This document shows, in pieces, positions 36,366 to 44,432 of a stretch of 64,000 nucleotides of DNA. The DNA is taken from positions 62,001 to 126,000 of the forward strand of contig NZ_AUII01000010.1 in assembly GCF_000423625.1 (NCBI RefSeq), written 5' to 3'. The stretch's first letter is position 1. Each line of letters starts with the position of its first letter. Source of the DNA: Pseudonocardia asaccharolytica DSM 44247 = NBRC 16224 (lineage in GTDB: Bacteria; Actinomycetota; Actinomycetes; Mycobacteriales; Pseudonocardiaceae). Under the pieces are notes generated by a model. The model ran no database searches. It saw nothing but the letters and a program-made list of their open reading frames with translations, and was not told the origin of the DNA. Both the position numbers and the translations under genes were made by a program.

Positions 36366-37197
36366 GCTCGCCGACGAGACGAAGCGGATCTGGGCCGCCC
36401 TCCGCCAGGAAAGCAACGTCGACATCAGATCGATCACCCTGCCCAAGCCGGTCGGAAAAATCCGGTGGGTCGACATCGCGGCCGAGGTGGACGGGGCGCC
36501 CGCGGGCGCGCTCGGGGTCTTGAGCACCGGCGAGTTGCACGCCCTCACATTCGCCCTGTTCATTCCGCGCGCCACCCGCCCGGAGAGCCCGTTCCGGTTC
36601 ATCGTGCTCGACGACCCGATCCAGGCGATGGACCCGAGCAAAATCGACGCCTTCGTGGAGGTGCTCGCCGACCTCGCAGAAACACGGCAGGTGGTGGTGT
36701 TCTCCCACGACGACCGGTTGCCGCAGGCTGGCCGTGAACGCCCGGATCCTGGAGGTCGACCGCTCGGCCAACTCCGCCGTCTCGATCAGCAGTGCACTCG
36801 ACCCCTCCCGTCGAGACGTCCAGGACGCGTTCGCGCTGTCGGACGATCCGGGAGTACCCCGGAGATCATCCGCCGGGTGCTGCCCTGGCTCTGCCGCTCA
36901 GCGGTGGAGACCGCCGCCCGGGACGTGTACTTCGCACGCTCCCTCTCAGCGGGCCGGGAACGACACGAGGTGGAGTCGACCTGGAACAAGGCGAGGAATC
37001 AGCGCCAACGCCTTGCCCTGGCGCTGCACGGTGACCCGGAGAAATCGATCGACCGGTGGATCGGCGCCAAGCCGTGGCGCCGCGCCGCGCTCACGGTAGC
37101 CGGTCCGAAGGTCCACAGCGGACTCACCTCCGATCCGAAAGGCGCCGTCCGCGATGTGGAACGGCTCGTGGACGACCTGCGGGCGGAGGCTCGGTGA
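36366..37197 (+). pseudogene. AAA (RecF/SMC-like) ATPase, C-terminal fragment
   Basis: Starting at the junction with hsdR, the frame reads [16 protein letters not shown], the signature-like [18 protein letters not shown], Walker [21 protein letters not shown] and the switch [10 protein letters not shown], then a C-terminal region ([20 protein letters not shown]). The N-terminal Walker A half is missing. Between about 36725 and 36853 the better protein ([18 protein letters not shown]) is in another frame, so two compensating shifts exist. The stop overlaps the next gene's GTG. Such ATPases occur in defence systems; that role is inferred. Confidence 0.75.
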
Positions 37198-37574
37198 CCG
37201 TGCATCTCCTCGGCCAGGCCGCAGACCTGCTGGAGCTCGCCCGGGCTGTCCTCGACGAGAAGGTGGCCGTTCCCGCCCGGCAGCGGGCCCGTGCGGCGGC
37301 GCACCTCGGACGCCTCGCGCTGGAGGAGATCGTCTCCCGGTTGTGCGCCCGCGTCGGTGCGGAGCTGCCCCGCGCGTCCATGCGTTCGCGACTCGTCGTG
37401 CTCCAGGTCCTGGCCCCGCCGGAGTGGTCGCGGTCGGCATGTGCGGCGTGGGAGGGGCTCAGCCGGGCCTGTCACCGGCATGCCTACGAACTCTCCCCCG
37501 CCGACGCCGAGATCGGCGCATTACTCGACCACGTCGCCGTGCTCCTGCTGCCCCATGCCCGGAAAGGATCGTGA
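37194..37574 (+). CDS. small helical partner protein of the ATPase
   Basis: A 126-residue protein starting VTVHLLGQAADLLELARAVL at GTG 37194, overlapping the ATPase stop (GTGA). It is predicted to be mostly helical, with no known motif: LGRLALEEIVSRLCARVGAE, VLQVLAPPEWSRSACAAWEG and LSPADAEIGALLDHVAVLLL. Coupled translation implies it works with the ATPase. It is intact although its partner is truncated. I do not recognise the family. Confidence 0.6.
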   Translation: MTVHLLGQAADLLELARAVLDEKVAVPARQRARAAAHLGRLALEEIVSRLCARVGAELPRASMRSRLVVLQVLAPPEWSRSACAAWEGLSRACHRHAYELSPADAEIGALLDHVAVLLLPHARKGS

Positions 37575-37575
37575 C

Positions 37576-37620
37576 ATGTCCTCGGACCAGCACGCTCAAC
37601 CAGACCCGGCCCGTCAGGCA
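37576..37620 (+). pseudogene. truncated start of a third gene of the ATPase unit
   Basis: An ATG at 37576 with GGAAAGGATC before it begins MSSDQHAQPDPAR, one base after the previous stop. Within about 15 codons the sequence becomes that of a convergent membrane protein on the minus strand. The gene appears to have been cut at the right edge of the island. Confidence 0.35.
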
Positions 37621-37811
37621 GTCGAACGGCTCGACGTTGACCCTGATCTTCAGCGTCACGATCACCGCGAGCAGCACGCCGGCCCACCACAGCGCCGTCG
37701 GCTGACGGGCCCACCACAGCACCGCCACCCACAGCCCGATGGACAACCCCGGTAGATGTTCTCGACGGGGGTGGCCGGGGTGACGGGGGCGGCGGGGAGG
37801 TAGGGGTTCAC
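37620..37811 (-). pseudogene. small two-helix membrane protein after nudC, frameshifted
   Basis: The GTG at 37811 overlaps the nudC stop (GTGA) and reads VNPYLPAAPVTPATPVENIY with RG. After a break near 37747 another frame gives LSIGLWVAVLWWARQPTALW, WAGVLLAVIVTLKI and RVNVEP, two hydrophobic stretches of a coherent protein of about 65 residues. One missing base explains the break. Its exact C-terminus is uncertain, because it meets the island edge at about 37.62 kb. The function is unknown. Confidence 0.6.
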
Positions 37812-38815
37812 CCCGACGCGGCCCACGACTCCAGCATCGAGCGGGCGATCGAGACCCGGCCGGGCAGCAGCACGACCCGCTGCCCGGGCTCCGGGCGCTG
37901 GTCCCAGTCCCCCCGCGCCAGCGCCGCGCGCACCTCGTCGCGGGTGATCCAGAACGCCTCGGCGATCTCGCCGTCGTCCGGGTGCAGCGGCTCGTCGGGG
38001 TCGGCCAGCGCGTGAAAGCCGACCATCAGCGAGCGCGGAAACGGCCAGGCCTGGCTGCCGAGGTAACGGACGTCGCGGACCTCCAACCCCACCTCCTCGC
38101 GGATCTCCCGCTCCACACACGCCTCCAGGGACTCCCCGGCCTCGACGAAGCCGGCCAGCACCGAGTACCGGCCCGGCGGCCAGACGGGCTGGCGGGCGAG
38201 CAGCATCCGGTCGGCGCCGTCGTGGACCAGGCAGATGACGGCGGGATCGGTGCGCGGATACTCCTCGTGACCCTCCGCGCAGCGACGCACCCAGCCGGCG
38301 TTGTACGGCTCGGTCGGCGAGCCGTCCCGAGCGCAGAACCGCGCGGCATCGTGCCAGTTCAGCACCGAGACGGCCGTGGTCAGCAGGCCCGCCCCGAGCG
38401 CGTCGAGGGCGGCGCCGACCGCACGCAGGTCGGCCCACGCCGTCGGATCCTCCCCGGCAAGCAGATCCGGCCTGCCCCGCATCGCCCAGTAGGCGACGCC
38501 CTCGTACTCGCCGAGCAGAACCGCCTCCCCAGGGGGCGCGTCGGCCACCTCGGTCGCGGCCCTGGTCCGCAGCCGCCCACCCGAGCCGGCCGCGGCGTCC
38601 CAGCCCGCGGCGTCGCCGTCGCGGAAGGTGGCCCCGGGCGGGGTGTCCCAGGTGACCGGGGTGCGCCCCCGCTCGTCGACGAGGACGACGCGGGCCGCGG
38701 CCCACCCGGCGCGCTGGTACTCGACGTCGGTGCGCAGCGGTTCGTCACGCAGCAGGACCGAACGCGACAGCACCGGCGCGACGACAAGGTCGAAGTCCCC
38801 CGCCGTGCGGGTCAC
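37808..38815 (-). CDS. nudC: NADH pyrophosphatase NudC
   Basis: A 335-residue Nudix hydrolase that splits NADH and can remove NAD caps from RNA. The Nudix box is GFVEAGESLEACVEREIREE then VGL. Before it is the zinc-like segment FCARDGSPTEP and RRCAEGHEEYPRTDPAVI. After it comes LGSQAWPFPRSLMVGF, which corresponds to the NADH-specific SQPWPFPxS with Ala in place of the first Pro. The first zinc pair appears reduced to one Cys. The GTG at 38815 overlaps the M16 gene's stop. It is the orthologue of Rv3199c. Confidence 0.92.
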   Translation of the reverse strand: MTRTAGDFDLVVAPVLSRSVLLRDEPLRTDVEYQRAGWAAARVVLVDERGRTPVTWDTPPGATFRDGDAAGWDAAAGSGGRLRTRAATEVADAPPGEAVLLGEYEGVAYWAMRGRPDLLAGEDPTAWADLRAVGAALDALGAGLLTTAVSVLNWHDAARFCARDGSPTEPYNAGWVRRCAEGHEEYPRTDPAVICLVHDGADRMLLARQPVWPPGRYSVLAGFVEAGESLEACVEREIREEVGLEVRDVRYLGSQAWPFPRSLMVGFHALADPDEPLHPDDGEIAEAFWITRDEVRAALARGDWDQRPEPGQRVVLLPGRVSIARSMLESWAASG

Positions 38816-40191
38816 CCGATCCCTCCCAGCGCCCGCAACCCGGCGCCGACGACCTCCGCGTCCCCGACCACCACACCGGTGAACCGGCTGGGCGCGAAGA
38901 ACTCCAGCGCCACCTCGGCCACCTGCTCGGTGGTCACCGCCTGCAGCCGCTGCGGCCGGTCGCGCAGCCAGTCGATGTCCAGCCCGTCGGCGTCCAACGA
39001 GGACAGCGTCGAGGCCAGACCGCCCTGGCTGTCGAGCGAGATCAGCAGCGAGCCGATGGCATAGCGGCGCGCGGCCTCGACCTCCTCGGCCGTCGGCGGA
39101 ACCATGGAGAGCCTGCCCAGCTCGTAACGGCACTCCAGCAGTGCGGGCGCGGTGACGCCGGTGGCCGTGTCGGTCTCGACGCCGAGCACCGCACCGCCCG
39201 GAACGAACTCGACCCCCGAACTCGCGTGATAGGTGTAGCCCTTGTCCTCGCGCAGGTTCTCCACCAGCCGGGACGAGAAGTAGCCGCCGAACACCAGGTT
39301 GGCCAGCTGCAGCGCGGCGTAGCGTTCGTCGGCGCGCGGCAGGGCAGGCGCGGACAGCCGCAACTGCGACTGCACGGCGCCGGCACGATGCACCAGCTCC
39401 AGGTCACCCGGGACGAGCGCGGGCGGCAGCGCGAGCTCGCGGGCGGGGTGGTCGGCGGTCCAGCCGCCCAGGGCCTGTTCGACCTGGGCGATCGCGGCCT
39501 GCGGGTCGATATCCCCGACGAGCACCAGCGTCGAGCCGCCCGGAACCAGCGCCGCGGCGTGCAGCGCGCGCACCTGCTCCGCCTCGACGGCGGCGACGTC
39601 GGGCCCGGCCGGCATCTCACGCACGATCGGATGGTCGCCGAACCGCTTGCGCTGCAACGCTTCCCGCGCGATCGTCCGCGGCTGTGCGCGGGCCACGATG
39701 ATTCGCTCGACGAGTCGGTCGCGCTCGCGCGCGAGCTCGGCGTCGGGGTAGGCGGCGCCGGTGAGGACGTCGGCGAGCACCCCGAGCACCGCCGGCAGCC
39801 CGGCGGCAAGCCCGGAGCCCACGATCTGCAGTCGCTCCGGGTCGACGCCGACGTCCAGGTCGGCGCCGACGGCGGCCAGCTCGTCGTCGATGGTGACCCG
39901 GTCGCGGGCGGCGGTGCCGGTGAACAGGGTCGAGGACAGCAGCTCCGCCCGTGCGGGGTGCTCGCGCTCGTCACCAGCGAAGGGCACCCGCAGCCGGACC
40001 TCGACCATCGGCACCCCGGGCCGGTGCGCGGCCAGCACCCGCAACCCCGAGCGCAGAGTCTGGGTCGCCACGGCGGGCAGCGGCACCGACCGGGTCTCGC
40101 CGAGGGGCGGCAGCGGGCGCGGCCCCCGGGCGGTCCGGCCGATCTCCTCGGCCGTGCGGTGCGCGCGGGTCGAATCGGTCACCCTGGTCAC
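38812..40191 (-). CDS. M16-family peptidase-like protein, inactive subunit
   Basis: A 459-residue M16 protein without the HxxEH zinc motif at its N-terminus (AELLSSTLFTGTAARDRV occupies that place). It keeps the C-terminal substrate-binding Arg/Tyr pattern FSSRLVENLREDKGYTYHAS. In two-gene M16 systems one subunit is catalytic and the other, like this one, completes the chamber. Its start overlaps the stop of the active subunit by four bases. The substrate is unknown. Confidence 0.88.
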   Translation of the reverse strand: MTRVTDSTRAHRTAEEIGRTARGPRPLPPLGETRSVPLPAVATQTLRSGLRVLAAHRPGVPMVEVRLRVPFAGDEREHPARAELLSSTLFTGTAARDRVTIDDELAAVGADLDVGVDPERLQIVGSGLAAGLPAVLGVLADVLTGAAYPDAELARERDRLVERIIVARAQPRTIAREALQRKRFGDHPIVREMPAGPDVAAVEAEQVRALHAAALVPGGSTLVLVGDIDPQAAIAQVEQALGGWTADHPARELALPPALVPGDLELVHRAGAVQSQLRLSAPALPRADERYAALQLANLVFGGYFSSRLVENLREDKGYTYHASSGVEFVPGGAVLGVETDTATGVTAPALLECRYELGRLSMVPPTAEEVEAARRYAIGSLLISLDSQGGLASTLSSLDADGLDIDWLRDRPQRLQAVTTEQVAEVALEFFAPSRFTGVVVGDAEVVGAGLRALGGIG

Positions 40192-41477
40192 TCGGTCTCC
40201 CCCTTGCTCGCCGGTTCCACCAGCAGCACCGCACGACCCGCCGAGCGCAGCGCGCCGGCGGCGGCCTGCACCCGCTGCGGGGTCACCGCGGCGAGCCGCT
40301 CGGGCAGCTCGAAGGTGAGCTCCGCCCGTCCGAACAACAGTTCGCGGGCGCCGAGGCCGAGCATCCGGTACATCACCCGGTCGTCCTCGTGGTGCAATGC
40401 CGCCGCCCAGCGGGCCGACTGCCGGGCCAGTTCCTCGGCGGCCGGGCCGTGGGAGGCCAGGCGATCGAGCTCCTCGTCGACGGCGACGAGGACCTTGTCC
40501 GGATCGACGTTCGCCGGGTGCACGGCGGTGATCGTGAACGTGTCGGGGTCGCGGGCGTCGAGGGCGCCCATCAGCCCGTTGCTCGCCGACACATCGGTGA
40601 CCAGCCCGTCGGCGTGCACCAACCGGCGCTGCAGCCGGGCGGCCTCGCCATCGCCGAGGACCGAGGCGAGCAGGGCGTGGCCCAGGTAGTCGTCCAGCTC
40701 TGTCGACGGGTCCGGGATCCGGTAGCCGAGGGCCAGCGCGGGCAGCGGGGCGTGGACGTCGGGCACCGACTGACGCCGCTCGGCGCCAGGCAGCGGCTCG
40801 CCGAACGACGGCCGCGGCGGCGTCGGACGGGCCGGGATGTCCCCGAAATGTCTCTCGACCAGCGCCAGCGTCTCGTCGACCTCGATCGGTCCGACCACCG
40901 TGAGCAGCGCGTTGCCCGGCGCGTAGTAGGTGTCGAAGAAGGCGGCGGCGTCGTCGAGGCTCGCCTGCTCCAGCTCGGAGAAGTCGCCGTAGCCGTTGTG
41001 CGCGTTGGGAAAGGTGTCGTAGAGGACCGGCGGAAGCAGGATCCAGGGGAACCCGCCGTAGGGCCGGTTCAGCACGTTGAGCCGGATCTCCTCCTTGACG
41101 ACGTCGATCTGGTTGCGCAGGTTCTCCTCGGTCAGCCGGGGGGCGCGCAACCGGTCGGCCTCGAGGAACAGCGCGCGCTCCAGCGCCGCGGCGGGCAGCA
41201 CCTCGAAGTAGTCGGTGTAGTCCTGGTGGGTGGAGCCGTTGAACACCCCACCCGAGGACTGGACGTGCCGGAAATGGGCCAGCTTCTCGAGACTCTCGCT
41301 GCCCTGGAACATCAGGTGCTCGAACAGGTGGGCGAACCCGGTTCGACCCTCCGGTTCGGAACGGAAACCGACATCCACGTGCACCGCGACGCCGACGACG
41401 GGGGTGGTGGGGTCCGGCGCGAGCAGCACGCGCAGTCCGTTGGGCAACGTCACCCGATGCAGTTCGAAGGCTGGCAC
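40188..41477 (-). CDS. M16-family zinc peptidase, active subunit
   Basis: A 429-residue pitrilysin-type peptidase. The inverted zinc motif HLFEHLMF (about 48-55) and the downstream glutamate in DVVKEEIRLNV (about 125-135) are intact. It starts MPAFELHRVTLPNGLRVLLA, without a signal peptide, so it should be cytoplasmic. It forms an overlapping pair with the inactive subunit and precedes nudC, so the three may be one transcript. Confidence 0.92.
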   Translation of the reverse strand: MPAFELHRVTLPNGLRVLLAPDPTTPVVGVAVHVDVGFRSEPEGRTGFAHLFEHLMFQGSESLEKLAHFRHVQSSGGVFNGSTHQDYTDYFEVLPAAALERALFLEADRLRAPRLTEENLRNQIDVVKEEIRLNVLNRPYGGFPWILLPPVLYDTFPNAHNGYGDFSELEQASLDDAAAFFDTYYAPGNALLTVVGPIEVDETLALVERHFGDIPARPTPPRPSFGEPLPGAERRQSVPDVHAPLPALALGYRIPDPSTELDDYLGHALLASVLGDGEAARLQRRLVHADGLVTDVSASNGLMGALDARDPDTFTITAVHPANVDPDKVLVAVDEELDRLASHGPAAEELARQSARWAAALHHEDDRVMYRMLGLGARELLFGRAELTFELPERLAAVTPQRVQAAAGALRSAGRAVLLVEPASKGETE

Positions 41478-41545
41478 GCCCCGACCCTAGCCCGGCGGCG
41501 CCACTCGTCCAGCCATCGTGTTCGGCGGCGGCGCCTCTCGGGGTG

Positions 41546-42820
41546 CTATGAGGCGGGCGGGAGCACGACGAACTGGCGCAACGCCAGATCGACGTAGGTC
41601 ACCGGGCCGCGCGGGCCGGGCGTGCGGTCGACGTTGATGCCGGTTTCGGGCAGGCCGAGCAGCTTGTAGCCGTCCAGCAGCCGGGTGGTCGTGTTCCAGA
41701 ACACGCCGGTACCGGTGTAGGCGTCGACGAACGCGGTGGCCGCGGCCTCGTCGGTGGCGCAGACCGTGGCGGCGAGGCCGCTGGTCTCGCGGGCGGCCGT
41801 CGCGGCGGCCTCGGCCGGGCCGTCGACTGTGGCGACGGTCACATGAGCCTCGGAGCCGGAGTCGAGCGCCCACTCGTGGCCGAGCCGATGTCCGTGCGGC
41901 GGCAGGCTCGGGGTGATGCCGCGCTCGACCAGCGCCCGCTCGGCGATGGGCCAGAGCCGCTCGTAGCCGGGGCGGTCGATCAGCAGCAGGTTGAGCCGGT
42001 TGCAGACGCCGAGCCGGTCGGTGCCTTCGACGATCAGGCGCGCGGCGAGGTCGGGGTCGGCGCTGGCGTCGAGGTAGAGCACGCCGCCGCCGTCGGCGTG
42101 GGCCAGCACGCGGGTGCCGGCGGTCGCCCCGAGCGCGGACAGCTTGCGGGTGACCTCGCCGCTGCCGCGTACCACCACGAGCGGAACCAGATCGGGCAGC
42201 GCGACGAGCGCCTCGGCCCCGGCGTGCCCGGGGGTCGGGACGAGCGCGACGGCGGCGGCGGGGATCCCGTGCCCGCGCAGCGCCGGGGCGATGACCTGCT
42301 CGACCAGCGCCTGCGCCGAACCCAGCGCCGCCGAGCCGGTCCGCAGCACCGCGGCGCTGCGGGCCTTGAGGACCTGCGACGCGACGTCGACAGTGACGTT
42401 CGGGCGGGCCTCGAACACCGCGCCGATCACCCCGACGGGAATGCGCCGCTCGAACACCCGCTCCCCCGACGGCAGCGTCCGGACCTCGCGCTGCACCGGC
42501 GGCTCCGGGGTGGCGGCGAGCACCTCGAGCTGGGTGGCCATATCGGTGAGCCTCTCCGGGGTGAGCCGCAACCGGTCGAGCAGACCCGGAGCCATTCCAC
42601 CGGCCTCGGCGGCCGCCACGTCGTCCGCGTTGGCCGCCAGCAACCGGGGCGCGCGGTCGCGAAGCAGCCCGGCCGCCGTCCGTAGCGCGGCGTCGATCGC
42701 CGCTCCGCCCGCCGCCCGGACTCCCGGGGCAGCCGCGGCCGCGCGCTCGGCGGCGGCGCGGACGGCGTCGAACTCGGGGCTGTGGGGCCGCTCGGCGGAC
42801 GCTGTGGTGCTGGTGCTCAC
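41546..42820 (-). CDS. proA: gamma-glutamyl phosphate reductase
   Basis: The second enzyme of proline synthesis: it reduces glutamyl-5-phosphate to the semialdehyde with NADPH. The product is about 424 residues. Visible blocks are RRIPVGVIGAVFEARPNVTV, DVASQVLKARSAAVLRTGSA, the catalytic-cysteine block EGTDRLGVCNRLNLLLIDRP, and the C-terminal GINVDRTPGPRGPVTYVDLA. GTG 42820 (VSTSTTASAERP) is used; GTG 42829 is equally possible, and neither has a clear ribosome site. proB is not in the window. Confidence 0.9.
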   Translation of the reverse strand: MSTSTTASAERPHSPEFDAVRAAAERAAAAAPGVRAAGGAAIDAALRTAAGLLRDRAPRLLAANADDVAAAEAGGMAPGLLDRLRLTPERLTDMATQLEVLAATPEPPVQREVRTLPSGERVFERRIPVGVIGAVFEARPNVTVDVASQVLKARSAAVLRTGSAALGSAQALVEQVIAPALRGHGIPAAAVALVPTPGHAGAEALVALPDLVPLVVVRGSGEVTRKLSALGATAGTRVLAHADGGGVLYLDASADPDLAARLIVEGTDRLGVCNRLNLLLIDRPGYERLWPIAERALVERGITPSLPPHGHRLGHEWALDSGSEAHVTVATVDGPAEAAATAARETSGLAATVCATDEAAATAFVDAYTGTGVFWNTTTRLLDGYKLLGLPETGINVDRTPGPRGPVTYVDLALRQFVVLPPAS

Positions 42821-42950
42821 GGCGTTCACGGTACCGACGCCGGATCCGGGCCCGGGCGGCTCCCGCCGGAACCGGGCTCCGCCACCCGCATGATCACCGT
42901 TTGGGAGGGGACGACCGCGACCGGCGCGGCTCAGGGCGCCGAAACGCCGA

Positions 42951-43607
42951 TCACCGGTGGGCGGGGGTTGGAGCCGGGGCGGGGACGGCGTAAACCACCA
43001 CGTTGTCGGCGTAGCTGCGGGTCGAGCGGTCGAACCGGCCACCGCAGGTGATCAGGACCAGCCGCGGGGCGCCGTCACGGGCGAAGAGCTCGGCCGGCAA
43101 CTGGGCCTTGGCGAACTGCCTGCGCGCGACGACCTCGTACTCGATCACCCGCCCGTCGCGTCCGCGCACCCACACCGGTTCCCCGGCCGCGAGCTCGGGG
43201 AGCACGGCGAACACTCCGAGGCCCTCGACCCGGGAGTCGACGTGCCCGGCGAGAACGACGGTCCCGCTGCCGGAGCCGGCCAGCGCACCCGGGGCCCACC
43301 ACCCGACGGTCGAGGGCGGGTCGGGCACCACGAGACCGCCGTCCGGATCGGTCCCGACCGCGACGATCGGCGCGCCGATCCCTCGCGCCGGGAGCGCCAG
43401 CGCGACCGGGACCGTTCCCGGCGCCGCGGGCAGGGACTCGGGCGCGGCGGGCGCCGTGCCGCCGGTGCCCAGCGCGCCACCCGCCTCGGCGGCGGGACGG
43501 ACGGCGACCAGCACGACGCCGATGAGCACGCAGAGCACACCGCAGCAGGCGATGAGGACCGCGGGCCACCGGCGCCTGCGAGACACCGTCAGGCGCGGCG
43601 GCGACAC
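42951..43607 (-). CDS. class F sortase
   Basis: A 218-residue membrane-anchored transpeptidase of the actinobacterial class F type. An N-terminal anchor (WPAVLIACCGVLCVLIGVVL) follows a basic tail. Outside are the histidine in VVLAGHVDS, the catalytic cysteine in LVLITCGGRFD and the arginine in DRSTRSY. GTG 43607 overlaps the DUF4142 gene by 19 bases; GTG 43586 just after its stop is the alternative. The neighbouring DUF4142 protein ends in a membrane helix and RRR tail, so it may be a client, although it lacks LPxTG. Confidence 0.86.
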   Translation of the reverse strand: MSPPRLTVSRRRRWPAVLIACCGVLCVLIGVVLVAVRPAAEAGGALGTGGTAPAAPESLPAAPGTVPVALALPARGIGAPIVAVGTDPDGGLVVPDPPSTVGWWAPGALAGSGSGTVVLAGHVDSRVEGLGVFAVLPELAAGEPVWVRGRDGRVIEYEVVARRQFAKAQLPAELFARDGAPRLVLITCGGRFDRSTRSYADNVVVYAVPAPAPTPAHR

Positions 43608-44329
43608 CACCACCAGCCGACCCCCCCGAGCAGCACCGCGCCAAGGCCGATCAGGCCGATGGCGCCGATCGGTGCGGTCTGCGTCGCCGCCTGGCCGCCG
43701 GTGCCGGCGTTCACCGAACCCGGGGTCGCCGAGCCGGCCTCGCCGGCCGCCTGCCGCAGCTGCGCGAGCAACGCATCGAGCTGGGCGAGGGTGCGCTGTG
43801 CGGCCGCCTCGGCCTCCGGGGTGGCATTCGGATCGTTGAGCACCGCGTTCGCGGCGTCGCGAGCCTGCTGCTGCATATCGAGCGCGGCCCGCAGCCACGC
43901 CTGGTCGAACGGCTGGCCGGTGCGGGACTGCAGATCCGCCAGCATGCTCTGCTGCTGCGCACTGAGCTGGTCACCCAGCGCGACCCCCTGCGCGTTGGCG
44001 GCGCTGCGGATCTGCTGGTCGAGGCTCTGGCCCTGCTCCTGCAGCTGCGGGCCGAGCGTCCGGACCTGTTCGCTCGCGCCCTGCTGCGCGCCGAGACCAC
44101 CCAGCGCGACGAGCGCGAGCGCGCCCTGGTGGGCCTGCCCGAGCGCGGCCCGCTGGGCGTCGGTGGCCTGACCGGCGCCGGGCGCGGCGGCCGGGTCGCT
44201 CGCCGGAGGCGGCGCTCCGGGGGCCGGCCCCGGTGCCGGCTGGTTGGGCGAGCTGCATGCCGCGGCGCCCGCCAGGGCGAGCGTGGCCAAGATCGTGCCG
44301 ACCGCGAGGCGGCTTCGTCGAATGTTCAT
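43589..44329 (-). CDS. DUF4142 lipoprotein with C-terminal membrane anchor
   Basis: A 246-residue exported protein. The N-terminal signal ends in a lipobox (LALAGAAAC, cysteine about 24) and is followed by a Pro/Ala-rich linker. The DUF4142 helical domain (about 55-195) includes QAHQGALALVALGGLGAQQG and GDQLSAQQQSMLADLQS. After a Thr/Gly-rich linker comes a membrane helix (GAIGLIGLGAVLLGGVGWWW) and CRRRA. The double anchoring is odd: lipid at one end and a helix with a positive tail at the other. It is translated just before the sortase. Confidence 0.8.
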   Translation of the reverse strand: MNIRRSRLAVGTILATLALAGAAACSSPNQPAPGPAPGAPPPASDPAAAPGAGQATDAQRAALGQAHQGALALVALGGLGAQQGASEQVRTLGPQLQEQGQSLDQQIRSAANAQGVALGDQLSAQQQSMLADLQSRTGQPFDQAWLRAALDMQQQARDAANAVLNDPNATPEAEAAAQRTLAQLDALLAQLRQAAGEAGSATPGSVNAGTGGQAATQTAPIGAIGLIGLGAVLLGGVGWWWCRRRA

Positions 44330-44432
44330 GAGATCCCCGACTTGGTGTTGTGCTGCACGTTCGCGGGACATCGTCCGTCCATGCCGGGAATAGCGCAGTA
44401 CGGGATGAACCGGCCCGATCACGTCGCCGGGA

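Noticed and set aside
34456..37197. 913-codon plus-strand ORF across the hsdR remnant
   Set aside because: Up to about 36365 it is antisense to clear HsdR helicase motifs; only the last part encodes the ATPase fragment.
43675..43735. LPxTG motif in the DUF4142 protein
   Set aside because: No LPxTG or LAxTG stands before the C-terminal helix; only TQTAP is there.
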